A stretch of 64,000 bases of DNA from Burkholderiales bacterium. Lineage in GTDB: Bacteria > Pseudomonadota > Gammaproteobacteria > Burkholderiales > Burkholderiaceae_C. The notes under the pieces are model-generated. The model was not told the DNA's origin. It ran no database searches and saw only the letters and a list, made by a program, of their open reading frames with translations. Shown here one piece after another: positions 45,473 through 54,815 of this stretch. Made by a program: the position numbers and the translations under genes. The DNA lies in assembly GCA_947453625.1 (NCBI GenBank), contig CANGHK010000004.1, forward strand, positions 1 through 64,000, read 5' to 3'. Position 1 is the first letter of the stretch; each line of letters begins with the position of its first letter.

Positions 45473-47130
45473 CACTTCCCCGCGCCCAGTTGCCCCGACA
45501 GTCCCGCCCATCCCGCCCATTCCATCCGTCAACCAAGATTGCCCCGCTGCTGTCGGGCTTGGCACTGTTGATCGCGACAGCGTCAATGGACGCCAGTGCC
45601 GCCACACCCCGCCTGCAGGATGCTGGCGCCGCGCCCACGCTACCGGTCCAGGGCGAGCTTGCAGCGCCACCGCAGACTGACTCGGCGGCAGACCCAGCGG
45701 CAGCCTTGCTGCCCGGCGCGGCGCCGGGCACGCTGACCACCGAACCCGATGTGATCGCAATCGATCCGATTCGCCCCACCGAGCGGTTGGACCTCGACGC
45801 CCCATCAGCGCAGGATGATTTGTGGGGGCGACTGCGTTCGGGCCTGGCGATGCCCGACCTGGACAACGACCTGGTGCGCAAGTGGGAGCAGTGGTACGCG
45901 GGCCGGCCCGACTATGTGCAGCGCATGGCCGAGCGCGGCGGGCGCTACCTGTTTCACATCGTCGAAGAGGTCAACAAGCGCAGCATGCCCGTCGAGCTGG
46001 CACTGCTGCCCTTCATCGAAAGCGCCTACAACCCGCAGGCCATGTCGACCGCCAAGGCTTCGGGCATGTGGCAGTTCGTGCCGGCCACCGGGCGTGATTT
46101 CTTACTCAAGCAGAACGTCTTCCGCGACGACCGGCGCGACGTGCTGGCATCCACCCGCGCCGCGCTCGACTACCTGCAAGCACTGCACGGTCTGTTCGGC
46201 GACTGGCGACTGGCGCTGGCGGCCTACAACTGGGGCCAGGGCAACGTGCAGCGCGCAATAGCCCGCAACCAGCGCGCCGGGCTGGCCACCGATTACGACA
46301 GCCTGCGCATGCCGATCGAGACCCGCAACTACCTTCCCAAGCTGCAGGCGGTGAAGAACATCGTGCTGCGGCCCGAGGCTTTCTCGCTGGCCCTGCCCGC
46401 GCTGCGGAACCACCCCTACTTCGTCTCGGTGGGCATTGCCCGCGACATCGACATCGACCTGGCCGCGAGGCTGGCCGGGCTGTCGCTGGAGGAGTTCAAG
46501 CAGCTCAACCCGCAGATGAACAAGCCGGTGATCCTGGCCGCCGGCACGCCGCAGGTGCTGCTGCCCTACGACAGCGCGAGCCAGTTCGCGCGTGCGATCA
46601 GCCAGCACCCCGGCAGCTTGGCGACCTGGACCGCCTGGGTGGCGCCCCGCACCATGAAACCGGCCGAGGTCGCCCATCTGCTGGGCATGGCCGAGCCGCT
46701 GCTGTGCGAGGTCAACAGCATCCCCAAGGGCATGCTGGTCAAGTCCGGTTCGACCCTGCTGGTGCCGCGCGGCGCCCACCGCACCGAGGACGTGACCGAG
46801 CAGGTCGCCGAAAACGCCAGGCTGACGCTGGCGCGCGACCTGCCGCCGCTGCGCCGGGTCAGTTTCAAGGCCGGCAAGAAGGGCGACAGCGTGGCCGGCG
46901 TGGCCAGGCGCTACCAGGTCAGCGCGGTCCAGGTGGCAGCCTGGAACAACACCAGCGCCAACGCGCAGTTCAAGCCCGGCCAGTTGGTGATGGTGATGGT
47001 GGCCAACCGCCCGGCCTCGGCGCAGCCCGCGCTGCGGGTGGCCACGGCCAAGGACTTGCGCAAGGGCGGCAGCGCCAAGCGCATCAGCCGGCCTGCTGCG
47101 ACGGCCAAGACCCGGGTGGCGCAAAACTGA
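45469..47130 (+). CDS. mltD: Membrane-bound lytic murein transglycosylase D
   Basis: MltD cleaves the glycan strand of peptidoglycan in the periplasm. The ATG at 45469 overlaps the gloB stop. A signal/anchor lies at ~residues 24-42. The SLT domain has the catalytic glutamate in LLPFIESAYNPQAMS, then ASGMWQFVPATGRD and AAYNWGQGNVQRAI. A C-terminal LysM-like module begins near FKAGKKGDSVAGVARRYQVS and ends NAQFKPGQLVMVMV. A preceding degenerate LysM may lie around HLLGMAEPLL. Length 553 is longer than E. coli MltD. Confidence 0.9.
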   Translation: MTLPRAQLPRQSRPSRPFHPSTKIAPLLSGLALLIATASMDASAATPRLQDAGAAPTLPVQGELAAPPQTDSAADPAAALLPGAAPGTLTTEPDVIAIDPIRPTERLDLDAPSAQDDLWGRLRSGLAMPDLDNDLVRKWEQWYAGRPDYVQRMAERGGRYLFHIVEEVNKRSMPVELALLPFIESAYNPQAMSTAKASGMWQFVPATGRDFLLKQNVFRDDRRDVLASTRAALDYLQALHGLFGDWRLALAAYNWGQGNVQRAIARNQRAGLATDYDSLRMPIETRNYLPKLQAVKNIVLRPEAFSLALPALRNHPYFVSVGIARDIDIDLAARLAGLSLEEFKQLNPQMNKPVILAAGTPQVLLPYDSASQFARAISQHPGSLATWTAWVAPRTMKPAEVAHLLGMAEPLLCEVNSIPKGMLVKSGSTLLVPRGAHRTEDVTEQVAENARLTLARDLPPLRRVSFKAGKKGDSVAGVARRYQVSAVQVAAWNNTSANAQFKPGQLVMVMVANRPASAQPALRVATAKDLRKGGSAKRISRPAATAKTRVAQN

Positions 47131-47161
47131 AACGCAGCGCCGGTCGCCAGTTTCCGGTCGA

Positions 47162-47767
47162 TCATCGCCGGTCGCTCAAGGCGTGGGCCAGGGTGGACAG
47201 GTCGACATATTCCAGTTCGCTGCCCACCGGCACGCCGCGCGCCAACCGGGTGACCGTCAAGGCTTCGCCGCTGTCGCTGCGCAGCATGCGCAGCGCCTGC
47301 CCCAGCACATGGGCGGTGGCCTCGCCTTCGGCCGAGAAGCCGGTGGCCAGGATCACCTCCTGCACCAGGCCGTCGTTGGCCCGCGCCAGCAGCGGGTGCA
47401 CGCCGATGTCGGCCACGCCAACGCCGTCCAGAGGCGACAGCCGGCCCATCAACACGAAGTACAGTCCGCGGTAACTGCCGCTACGCTCCATCGCCGCCTG
47501 GTCGGCCGGCGACTCGACCACCAGCAACAGCCGGGCGTCGCGCGCCGGGTCGCGGCAGGTGGCGCAGACCTGGGCCTCGGTGAAGGTGTGGCAGCGCTCG
47601 CAGTGCTGCACCGACAGCGTCGCCGACTGCAGCGCCTGAGCCAACCGCTGCGCGCCCTCGCGGTCGTGCTGCAGCAGGTGGTAGGCCATGCGCTGGGCCG
47701 ACTTGACGCCGACGCCAGGCAGCCGCCGCAGCGCGTCGATCAGGGCTTCGAGGCTGCGTTCACTCAC
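47162..47767 (-). CDS. recR: Recombination mediator RecR
   Basis: RecR acts with RecF/RecO to load RecA at gaps. The 201-residue protein has the helix-hairpin-helix [20 protein letters not shown]. The zinc finger is C..C with [16 protein letters not shown], and the Toprim domain reads [17 protein letters not shown]. It follows ybaB after only 4 bp. Confidence 0.93.
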   Translation of the reverse strand: MSERSLEALIDALRRLPGVGVKSAQRMAYHLLQHDREGAQRLAQALQSATLSVQHCERCHTFTEAQVCATCRDPARDARLLLVVESPADQAAMERSGSYRGLYFVLMGRLSPLDGVGVADIGVHPLLARANDGLVQEVILATGFSAEGEATAHVLGQALRMLRSDSGEALTVTRLARGVPVGSELEYVDLSTLAHALSDRR

Positions 47768-47771
47768 CGGA

Positions 47772-48098
47772 TCAGAAGGGGAACTTCATGCCCGGGATCT
47801 GCGGCATGCCGGCGCTCAGCTTGCCCATCTTCTCCTGAGTGGTGGACTCGATGCGGCGCACCGCGTCATTGAAGGCGGCAGCCACCAGGTCCTCGAGCAT
47901 GTCCTTGTCCTCGGCCAGCAGGCTGGGGTCGATGGTGACGCGCTTGACGTCGTGCTTGCAGGTGATCAACACCTTGACCAGGCCTGCACCCGATTCACCG
48001 GTGACCTCGATCGTCGCCAGTTCGTCCTGGGCTTTCTTCAGGTTGTCCTGCATCGCCTGGGCCTGCTTCATCAGGCCGGCAAGTTGGTTCTTCATCAT
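47772..48098 (-). CDS. YbaB/EbfC nucleoid-associated protein
   Basis: The 108-residue protein begins [20 protein letters not shown], the typical N-terminal helix, and has [26 protein letters not shown]. These proteins form dimeric DNA-binding tweezers. The ATG overlaps the dnaX stop by four bases and recR follows after 4 bp, the classical dnaX-ybaB-recR operon. Confidence 0.93.
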   Translation of the reverse strand: MMKNQLAGLMKQAQAMQDNLKKAQDELATIEVTGESGAGLVKVLITCKHDVKRVTIDPSLLAEDKDMLEDLVAAAFNDAVRRIESTTQEKMGKLSAGMPQIPGMKFPF

Positions 48099-50083
48099 GG
48101 TGAGGGTGTCCTGGTTTCGCGGTTGTCCGCGCAGAGGGGTTTGATCGAGCCGGGCACGATGCGCGCGGTGCTGAACTGTGCCATCAGTTCACGCACCAGA
48201 GTGTCGTCCTGGATGATCCGTTCAGCATCGCGCTGCGCGTTCTCGCGGGCCAGCGCGTCGCGCCTGGCGATGGAGTCCTGCGCCTGACCAGCTTCGACCA
48301 ACAAATCGACCGGTTCGTCCAGCGCCAGTTGCAGCGCTGCCGCGAGCTTGGCGACCAGCGCCGGCGCCCGCACCATCTCGCGCTCGACCCGCAGCCGCCA
48401 GCGCCGGCCGCCGCCCTCCAGCGGCTGCACCGCCAGCAGTTCGGCCTGCACCGCCAACTCGCGCACCATCGCGGCAATGGCGCCGGCAGCCGCCAGCGGC
48501 CGGATCATCGCTGCCCAGGTCTCGCCCAGGGCCGTGGGCTCAAGCGCGGGCAACGGCACTGGGCCGCGCGCCGACAGGGTCACCGGAGCCGGCGGCGGGG
48601 ACGACAACGGCGCCGCCGCCTGCGCCACCCCGTCCAACGGTCCGGGCGGTGCACCCGCGCTGCCACCCTCGTCGACAGGCAAATCGTCGTCGATCCAGGG
48701 CGGTGGCGCGTTCGCGGCCAGCGCAGGCGCCGCCACCGGTGGGCTGAAATGGGCCGCGGCAGCGGGGGGCTGCGGCACGGCCTGGACCGGCGGCGCGGCA
48801 GGCGGCACCGCGCGTGCGGCCGATGCAAGCACGGCAGGCGGCACCGCAGGCGGCAGCACCGGCAGCGCCGCGGGCTTGGCGGCCACCGGCAGCGGTGTGC
48901 GCACAGGCGCCGTGCTGCGCGCCTCGCGCGCCGCGGCCACCAGCGGGGCCGCACGGCCCGCGCTGGCGGCCGCGGGTGGCGCGCCGGACGGCGCAAACGC
49001 CAGCAGGCGTAGCAGCACCATCGTCAGCGCGGCGTACTCGTCGGACAGCAGGCTCAGCTCGGCACGGCCATGGACGACGATGCTGTAGAGCAGCTGGGTC
49101 TCATCAGCCGGCAACTGGCCGGACAGCGCCCGCGCGCCGGCGGTGTCGGGATCGGTCTCGTCGAGCGCACCCGGCACGGCCTGTTCCACCGCCATCTGCT
49201 GCAGCAGCGCGGCCATTTCCTCCAGCGTGCCGGCCGCCGACAGCCCGAGCTGGCGCAAGCCATCCACCGTTGCGAGCACGGCCGCGCCGTCACGCTCGGC
49301 CAGCGCCGCCACCAGCCGCAGCGCATGCGAGCGGTCGACCGTGCCCAGCATCGCTCGCACGCCCGCCTCGACCAGGCTGCCGGCGCCGTAGGCGATGGCC
49401 TGGTCGGTGAGCGACAGCGCATCGCGCATCGAGCCGCGCGCGGCCCGCGACAGCAGCCGCAGTGATCCGGCATCGGCGGCCACGCCTTCGGCCTCCAGCA
49501 CCTGCAGCAGGTGCTGCTGCACCGTGGCCGGGTCCATCGGCCGTAGGTTGAACTGCAGGCAGCGGCTCAGCACCGTGGGCAGCATCTTCTCGGGGTCGGT
49601 GGTAGCCAGCACGAACTTCAGGTAGTCCGGCGGCTCTTCCAAGGTCTTGAGCAAGGCGTTGAAGGCGTCTTTCGTCAGCTGGTGCGCCTCGTCGATCATG
49701 AAGACCTTGAAACGGCCGACGCTGGGCTTGTAGGCGGCGCGATCGATCAGGTCGCGGATCTCGTCGATGCTGCGGTTGCTGGCCGCGTCGAGCTCGATGT
49801 AGTCGATGAAGCGGTCGGCGTCGATCTCGGTGCAGGCCTGGCAGACGCCGCAGGGATGCGCCGTGACGCCGCCGCTGCCATCCGGCCCGGTGCAGTTCAG
49901 GCTCTTGGCCAGGATGCGGCTGACGGTGGTCTTGCCTATGCCGCGCGTGCCGGTGAAGAGATACGCGTGGTGCAGCCTGCCGCTGGTCAGCGCATTGCCC
50001 AGCGCCTGCACCACATGCGCCTGCCCCACCATCTGCTCGAAGCTGCGCGGCCGGTACTTGCGGGCCAGAACGACATGACTCAT
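48095..50083 (-). CDS. dnaX: DNA polymerase III subunit tau/gamma
   Basis: DnaX is the clamp-loader ATPase. Walker A is GTRGIGKT at residues 45-52. Zinc-binding cysteines follow in NCTGPDG and HPCGVCQAC, and [21 protein letters not shown] contains Walker [16 protein letters not shown] is sensor 2. Residues ~370-500 are an Ala/Pro-rich linker, and the C-terminal ~130 residues form the tau polymerase-binding region. Total length 662. No slippery A-tract for a gamma frameshift was noticed. Confidence 0.93.
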   Translation of the reverse strand: MSHVVLARKYRPRSFEQMVGQAHVVQALGNALTSGRLHHAYLFTGTRGIGKTTVSRILAKSLNCTGPDGSGGVTAHPCGVCQACTEIDADRFIDYIELDAASNRSIDEIRDLIDRAAYKPSVGRFKVFMIDEAHQLTKDAFNALLKTLEEPPDYLKFVLATTDPEKMLPTVLSRCLQFNLRPMDPATVQQHLLQVLEAEGVAADAGSLRLLSRAARGSMRDALSLTDQAIAYGAGSLVEAGVRAMLGTVDRSHALRLVAALAERDGAAVLATVDGLRQLGLSAAGTLEEMAALLQQMAVEQAVPGALDETDPDTAGARALSGQLPADETQLLYSIVVHGRAELSLLSDEYAALTMVLLRLLAFAPSGAPPAAASAGRAAPLVAAAREARSTAPVRTPLPVAAKPAALPVLPPAVPPAVLASAARAVPPAAPPVQAVPQPPAAAAHFSPPVAAPALAANAPPPWIDDDLPVDEGGSAGAPPGPLDGVAQAAAPLSSPPPAPVTLSARGPVPLPALEPTALGETWAAMIRPLAAAGAIAAMVRELAVQAELLAVQPLEGGGRRWRLRVEREMVRAPALVAKLAAALQLALDEPVDLLVEAGQAQDSIARRDALARENAQRDAERIIQDDTLVRELMAQFSTARIVPGSIKPLCADNRETRTPSP

Positions 50084-50192
50084 TACTTCATTCTACGGGC
50101 CTGCCCCGCGCCACGGCCCGGGCCCGGCCCTGCGCCAGCCCACTGGCCGCCGGGCCGGTGGCAGCCCCGGCAGCCGACCGATAATCGAGGCC

Positions 50193-51332
50193 ATGAGCCC
50201 CCCCGCATCCCCCGCCAACCCCGGCACCCTCAGCTATGAGCAGGCCGGCGTCAACTACGACCTGATCGACCCGCTGAAGGTCAGCGCCCAGCGCGCCGCC
50301 GCCGCCACCGCCGGACACCTGGCGGGGCATGGCTTCAGCGAGGTGCTGGCCTCACGTGGCGAGTCGGCTTATGTGGTCGACGTCGGGCCGTTCTACCTGG
50401 CGTCCATCGTCGAATGCCTGGGCTCCAAGGCCCTGGTGGCCGACGAGATGGCCACGCTGACCGGGCGCAGCTGGTATGCGGCGATCGCCCAGGACACCAT
50501 CGCGATGGCAGTCAACGACCTGATCACGGTCGGCGCCACGCCGCTGGTGGTGCAGGCCTACTGGGCGGCGGGCGGATCGGACTGGTTTGCCGACGCCGCG
50601 CGCTCGCAGGCGCTGGTGGCGGGCTGGAAAGCAGCCTGCGATGTCTGCAAGGTGGCCTGGGGCGGCGGCGAGACCCCGGCGCTGGCGGGCATCGTCGAGA
50701 GCGGACGCATCGACCTGGCGGCGTCTTGCACCGGGCTGATCAATCCCAAGCAGCGGCTCAGCGTGGGCGACAGCCTGGCCGTGGGCGACGCCATCGTGCT
50801 GCTCGACGCCAGTGGCATCCACGCCAACGGCCTGAGCCTGGCGCGCAAGCTGATCGAACGCCTGCCCGGTGGCTGGCTGACCGAGATCGACCCGGTGAAC
50901 CACCCGGGCTTGAGCTACGGCGAGGCGCTGCTGGCGCCCACCGTGCTTTATTCGCCGGTGACCGAGGCGCTGTGGGCCGCCGGCATCACGCCGCACTACA
51001 ACGTCAACATCACCGGCCATGGCTGGCGCAAGCTGCTGCGCCATCCGGGGGCTTTCAGCTACCGCATCCACACCGTGCCGCCGGTGCCCGCGGTGCTGCA
51101 ATTCATCCAGCACCATGCGCAACAGGACGACCGCGAGGCCTACAGCACGCTCAACATGGGGGCCGGCTTTGCGATCTTCGTTGCCGCGGCAGACGCCGAG
51201 CGCACGGTGCAGATCGCCCAGGCCCAGGGCGTGGGTGCGCGCGTGGCCGGGGTGGTCGAGGCCGGGCCCAAGCAGTTGCTGATCGAGCCGCTGGGCATAC
51301 GCTTCGGCGACGACGACCTGCAGCTGCGATGA
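50193..51332 (+). CDS. PurM-like (AIR synthase-related) protein
   Basis: The 379-residue protein opens with LSYEQAGVNYDLIDPLKVSAQ, the PurM beginning, and has MAVNDLITVGATPLVVQAYW and GGGETPALAGIV. LLDASGIHANGLSLARKLIE and GHGWRKLLRHPGAFSYRI follow, as in aminoimidazole ribotide synthetase. Several regions differ from housekeeping PurM, so it may act on another ATP-dependent ligation. It overlaps the phospholipase D gene as ATGA, which ties the two together. The true purM of the genome is presumably elsewhere. Confidence 0.75.
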   Translation: MSPPASPANPGTLSYEQAGVNYDLIDPLKVSAQRAAAATAGHLAGHGFSEVLASRGESAYVVDVGPFYLASIVECLGSKALVADEMATLTGRSWYAAIAQDTIAMAVNDLITVGATPLVVQAYWAAGGSDWFADAARSQALVAGWKAACDVCKVAWGGGETPALAGIVESGRIDLAASCTGLINPKQRLSVGDSLAVGDAIVLLDASGIHANGLSLARKLIERLPGGWLTEIDPVNHPGLSYGEALLAPTVLYSPVTEALWAAGITPHYNVNITGHGWRKLLRHPGAFSYRIHTVPPVPAVLQFIQHHAQQDDREAYSTLNMGAGFAIFVAAADAERTVQIAQAQGVGARVAGVVEAGPKQLLIEPLGIRFGDDDLQLR

Positions 51333-52978
51333 GCGCGGCCGGCGCCCCACCAGGGTCAACCTGGCGGCGGCGCCGGGCTGATGGCGCGCAGCCGCTGGCC
51401 GGGCGCTGGCACCGGCTGATAGCCCGGCTGGCGCGGTTCTGGCTGATCGCGCGGGTCGGATTGAAGGGGTTGGTGGGGCTGGTCGGACTGGGGCTGGCGG
51501 GCTGCGCCAGCCTGCCCGAGCCTCCCGCCATGCCGCCGTCCACCTTCCTGGTCGCGGCCGACGACGTCCCGCTGGCGCGACTGGCAAGTGATGCCGGCGT
51601 GCCCGACGGACGCTCGGGCTTCCGGTCGCTGCTGGTGTCGAGCATCGCGCTCAACACCCGGCTGGCTTTGATCGAGCAGGCCCGCACCGGGCTGGACGTG
51701 CAGACCTACCTGCTGGGCGACGACGCTACCGGCCACCAATTGCTGCGCGCGCTGCGCGACGCGGCGGCGCGCGGCGTGCGGGTCAGGTTGCTGCTGGACG
51801 ATTTCTACACCACCGGCCTGACCGACCTGCTGCTGGGCCTGGCCGCCCACCCCCATGTCGAGGTGCGGCTGTACAACCCGTTTCCGGTCGGTCGCGACAG
51901 CCTGCTGCTGCGCCTGGGCAGCCTGGTGGGCGATTTCGACCGCCTCAACCGGCGCATGCACAACAAGCTGTTCGTCGCCGACGGGCGGGCCGCGATCGTG
52001 GGCGGGCGCAACCTGGCAGACGCCTATTTCATGCGCAGCGAAGAGGGCAATTTCTTCGACTTCGAGCTGCTCTGCGTGGGTGCGGTGGCGCCCGAACTGG
52101 CCGGCCATTTCGATCGCTTCTGGAACAGCCGCTTCGCGCTGCCGCTGCAGGTGCTGGCCGACAACGGGCTCGATGGCGCCCAACACCAGGCCAGCTTCGA
52201 GGTCTTGACGCAGCCGGCCGCGCCGCTCAGGACGGCCCGCGACGAGGTGCGCCTGGCCGCCTATGCCGCGCTGGCCAACCAGCCACTGGTGCTGGGCGAC
52301 GCGAGCGTCTTCGCCGACAGCCCCGAGAAGACCGCCGGCGCCAAGCGCAGCGACAAGCTGATGCCGCTGCTGCAACTGCTGGACGACGCCCGCGAGCGGG
52401 TGGTGATCGTCTCGCCCTATTTCCTGCCCAGCGACGCCGGCCTGCGCCGCATGCAGGCGGCACGCGAGCGCGGCGTGACGGTGCAGGTGCTGACCAACTC
52501 GCTGCTCGACAGCGATGAGCCGCTGGTCAGCCTGGCCTACGGCCGGCGCCGGAAGGCCTTGCTGCGCGGCGGCGTGCAACTGTTCGAGCTGTCGTCGGCG
52601 CAGGTCAAGAACGAGGCCGTGCTGCGTCAGGGTCTGGGGACATCGGTGGCGCGCCTGCATGCCAAGCTGGGCTTCATCGATGAGCGCTTGCTGCTGATCG
52701 GCTCGATGAACATCGACCCCCGTTCGGCCGGCACCAACACCGAGATCGCGCTGGCCATCGACAGCCCGGACCTGATCCGCGTCGTGCTCGGCCAGTTCCA
52801 GCCCACCAGCAACGGCTCGGTGTTCGAGGTCAGGCTGACCGCCGGCGGCCAGGCGCTGGAATGGGTGGGCAGCGACGGCCGGGGCGGCGAACGCCGGGGC
52901 CCCGAGCCCACCCCGCCCTGGTGGCGCCAGTTCCGGCTGTGGCTGCTGTCGCTGGTGGTGCCCGACGACTTGCTGTGA
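51329..52978 (+). CDS. Phospholipase D-family lipoprotein (cardiolipin synthase C-like)
   Basis: The 549-residue protein has two HKD motifs: HNKLFVADGRAAIVGGRN near residue 210 and HAKLGFIDERLLLIGSMN near residue 443. This is the layout of ClsC-type cardiolipin synthases. An N-terminal hydrophobic stretch ends in LAGC, a standard lipobox, so it is probably a lipoprotein or membrane anchored. FPVGRDSLLLRLGSLVGDFDRLNRRMHNK is conserved among YmdC-like members only in part. The start overlaps the stop of the PurM-like gene. Confidence 0.83.
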   Translation: MSAAGAPPGSTWRRRRADGAQPLAGRWHRLIARLARFWLIARVGLKGLVGLVGLGLAGCASLPEPPAMPPSTFLVAADDVPLARLASDAGVPDGRSGFRSLLVSSIALNTRLALIEQARTGLDVQTYLLGDDATGHQLLRALRDAAARGVRVRLLLDDFYTTGLTDLLLGLAAHPHVEVRLYNPFPVGRDSLLLRLGSLVGDFDRLNRRMHNKLFVADGRAAIVGGRNLADAYFMRSEEGNFFDFELLCVGAVAPELAGHFDRFWNSRFALPLQVLADNGLDGAQHQASFEVLTQPAAPLRTARDEVRLAAYAALANQPLVLGDASVFADSPEKTAGAKRSDKLMPLLQLLDDARERVVIVSPYFLPSDAGLRRMQAARERGVTVQVLTNSLLDSDEPLVSLAYGRRRKALLRGGVQLFELSSAQVKNEAVLRQGLGTSVARLHAKLGFIDERLLLIGSMNIDPRSAGTNTEIALAIDSPDLIRVVLGQFQPTSNGSVFEVRLTAGGQALEWVGSDGRGGERRGPEPTPPWWRQFRLWLLSLVVPDDLL

Positions 52979-53007
52979 TCGCCGGGGCGCCACCCCTGTG
53001 AGTCATC

Positions 53008-53035
53008 GCCACCGGCGCCGCAGTTTGCCGGTGGC
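53008..53035 (+). terminator. Inverted repeat after the phospholipase D gene
   Basis: GCCACCGGC at 53008-53016 and GCCGGTGGC at 53027-53035 form a 9-bp stem with a 10-base loop. No T run follows, so it is a weak terminator candidate. The rest of 52979-53214 shows no gene. Confidence 0.45.
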
Positions 53036-53214
53036 GCCCTTGTTGGGGAGCGTCGGCTGCAGCAGTCCATTTCGTACCGTCTTTTCGCCCCGTAAGCGGG
53101 CTATCGGGCTTCAATTCCGGCACGAACCGTCCTCGCTGGGGCCACGTCTCGCTTTCGACGCCCCAGGTCCGACAGCCTCCGAGGGCCGGGGGGGAACGGC
53201 GGGTTTGCCGGCCG

Positions 53215-54135
53215 TCAGCGGACGGCGCCCACCTCGACCAGAAAGCGCGCCAACCGGGCCTGGGCGGCTTCGCGCGCGCCCGGGTGACCGCCCAGGTGCA
53301 CGCCCTGGCCGGGTTGCGCGCCGTTGGGCACCTCGCGCCACAGCCGCAGCGGCGCGGTGCCATCGAAGCCATGGTGCGCATCGGCGTACACCTCGCGCTG
53401 CGGCCGCGGCTCGGTGGCTTCGTCGGCCAGTCCCAGGCAGGGCGCTGCCGGGGTCCAGTCGTCGGCGCCGCCCAGCAGCAGCAGCAGAGGTGCGGCCGGA
53501 CGATGACCACGCCGCCGCTCGTCGTTGCAGCCGGGGTAGAACGCCACGGCGAAAGCCGGCTTCACTGCTGCGGCGGCCACCTCGGCATGGCCCAGGTTGG
53601 TGGCGCCCAGCACCGCGGTACCGCCATGCGACCAGCCGATCAGTCCGAGCCGGGCGGCGTCCACGCCCGGTTGCACGGCCAGCCATTGCAATGCGCCCAG
53701 GGCGTCGAGCCGGCGGTGCAACTGGGTGACCAGGCGCTGGCCGATAGGCTGGGTGCACAGCGAGCGCTCGCCGCGGGGGCTGAGCGAGTCGGTGACCAGC
53801 ACGCTCAGCCCAAGCGCCTGCAGCCGTGCGGCGTACTCGACCAGTCGTTCGCTCAGCGCGCTGCCGCGGCCATAGGGCCCGCCACAGCCATGCAGCAGCA
53901 GCACCGCCGCCCGCGGTCCGGGCCCGGCGTCGAACCAGAAACCGGGCTGCTGCAGCGCTGTCCCGCCCGGGGCATCCAGGCTGGGCACCTGCACGCGCAG
54001 CGGCTCGGACGCGCGGGCGCCAGCCGACAGGGCCGCCGCGGCCAGCAGGATAGACAGACCCCGGCGAAGCCTTGCCAGGGATCGGGCGCGGGCTGAGGGC
54101 GATTGAATTCGCAAGCTTGGCGGGTTTGTCACCAT
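53215..54135 (-). CDS. Secreted alpha/beta hydrolase (dienelactone hydrolase-like)
   Basis: The 306-residue protein has a signal peptide with core LSILLAAAALSAGARAS. The nucleophile elbow is GWSHGG, the oxyanion loop is LLLHGCGGPYGRGS, and the acid and histidine are in GGADDWTP and YADAHHGFDG. CNDER and LCTQPIG hold cysteines that may form a disulfide. Substrate unknown. Read leftward, divergently from the desaturase remnant. Confidence 0.82.
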   Translation of the reverse strand: MVTNPPSLRIQSPSARARSLARLRRGLSILLAAAALSAGARASEPLRVQVPSLDAPGGTALQQPGFWFDAGPGPRAAVLLLHGCGGPYGRGSALSERLVEYAARLQALGLSVLVTDSLSPRGERSLCTQPIGQRLVTQLHRRLDALGALQWLAVQPGVDAARLGLIGWSHGGTAVLGATNLGHAEVAAAAVKPAFAVAFYPGCNDERRRGHRPAAPLLLLLGGADDWTPAAPCLGLADEATEPRPQREVYADAHHGFDGTAPLRLWREVPNGAQPGQGVHLGGHPGAREAAQARLARFLVEVGAVR

Positions 54136-54200
54136 GGGGCGAGTGTGCCCTGATCTCCTAAACTCAGCCTGCGGGTCGACCGCGCACCCTGCCGCCGCCC

Positions 54201-54647
54201 ATGCTCAACCCCATCCTCTACGCCGTGCCCCTGTACCTGGCAATGATGGCCGTGGAATATACCGTCGAGCGGCGCCGCGGCCGGCCGGTGTACCGCGCGG
54301 CCGACAACCTAGCCAGCCTGTCGCTGGGCATCCTCATGCTGGCCTACGACTTCTGCTGCTGGCGGCACCGCATGGGCCTTGAAGTGCCGCCACTGTGGGC
54401 GGCCCATGGGGTGCACCACGGCAGCGAAGACCACGAGCTCAGCAGCGCGCTGCGCCAGACCGGCACCGGTTTCCTGTTCGGCTGGGTCTTCTGCCTGCCG
54501 ATGGCGCTGGTGGGCGCGGCGCTGCTGGCCGTCTCGCCGCTGCACGGCCTGCCCGCGTGGCTGCTGTGGGCGGCCGGTCTGGCCGGCGCCTGGGCGCTGA
54601 CGCGGGCCGGGCGCGCCACGCCGTCCCGGCGGCCCAGCGCGGCCTGA
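54201..54647 (+). pseudogene. Truncated sterol desaturase/fatty acid hydroxylase-like gene
   Basis: The first 45 residues, LYLAMMAVEYTVERRRGRPVY, match the N-terminus of membrane fatty acid hydroxylases of ~280-350 residues. A jump of about 45-50 residues follows, and the text resumes with YDFCCWRHRMGLEV and AAHGVHHGSEDHELSSALRQT, the first two histidine boxes in altered form. The third histidine box and the C-terminal ~90 residues are missing. The TGA stop lies inside the terminal repeat of the element at 54644-54809. Di-iron catalysis is not possible without the last box. The protein is probably non-functional. Confidence 0.75.
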
Positions 54648-54809
54648 GAGCCTGAGAGTTTTTCGATCATGCCCGCTCACCACGCCAAAACGCACCCGCT
54701 CGTCGTTGCAAATGCTCGCCACAGCCCGAGCTATGTCTGCGCTTTGCGTCTAGATCGAGCACGTTTTGGCATGTTGCTCGGTCACGCTCGAATTCCTCTC
54801 AGCCTCTGA
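54644..54809 (+). repeat. Inverted-repeat element, copy A (MITE-like)
   Basis: The 166-bp element begins CTGAGAGCCTGAG and ends CTCAGCCTCTGA, imperfect terminal inverted repeats. Its interior is nearly identical to the reverse complement of 56284-56450, with only about ten differences by eye. Both contain internal half-palindromes around CCAAAACG and CGTTTTGG. No transposase is encoded. Element A abuts the MFS gene start with six bases between, and it contains the stop codon of the truncated desaturase gene. Confidence 0.85.
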
Positions 54810-54815
54810 CGCCGC

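Noticed and set aside
48095-50083. Programmed frameshift in dnaX producing gamma
   Set aside because: No A-rich slippery sequence with a following stem was seen; full-length tau is sufficient.
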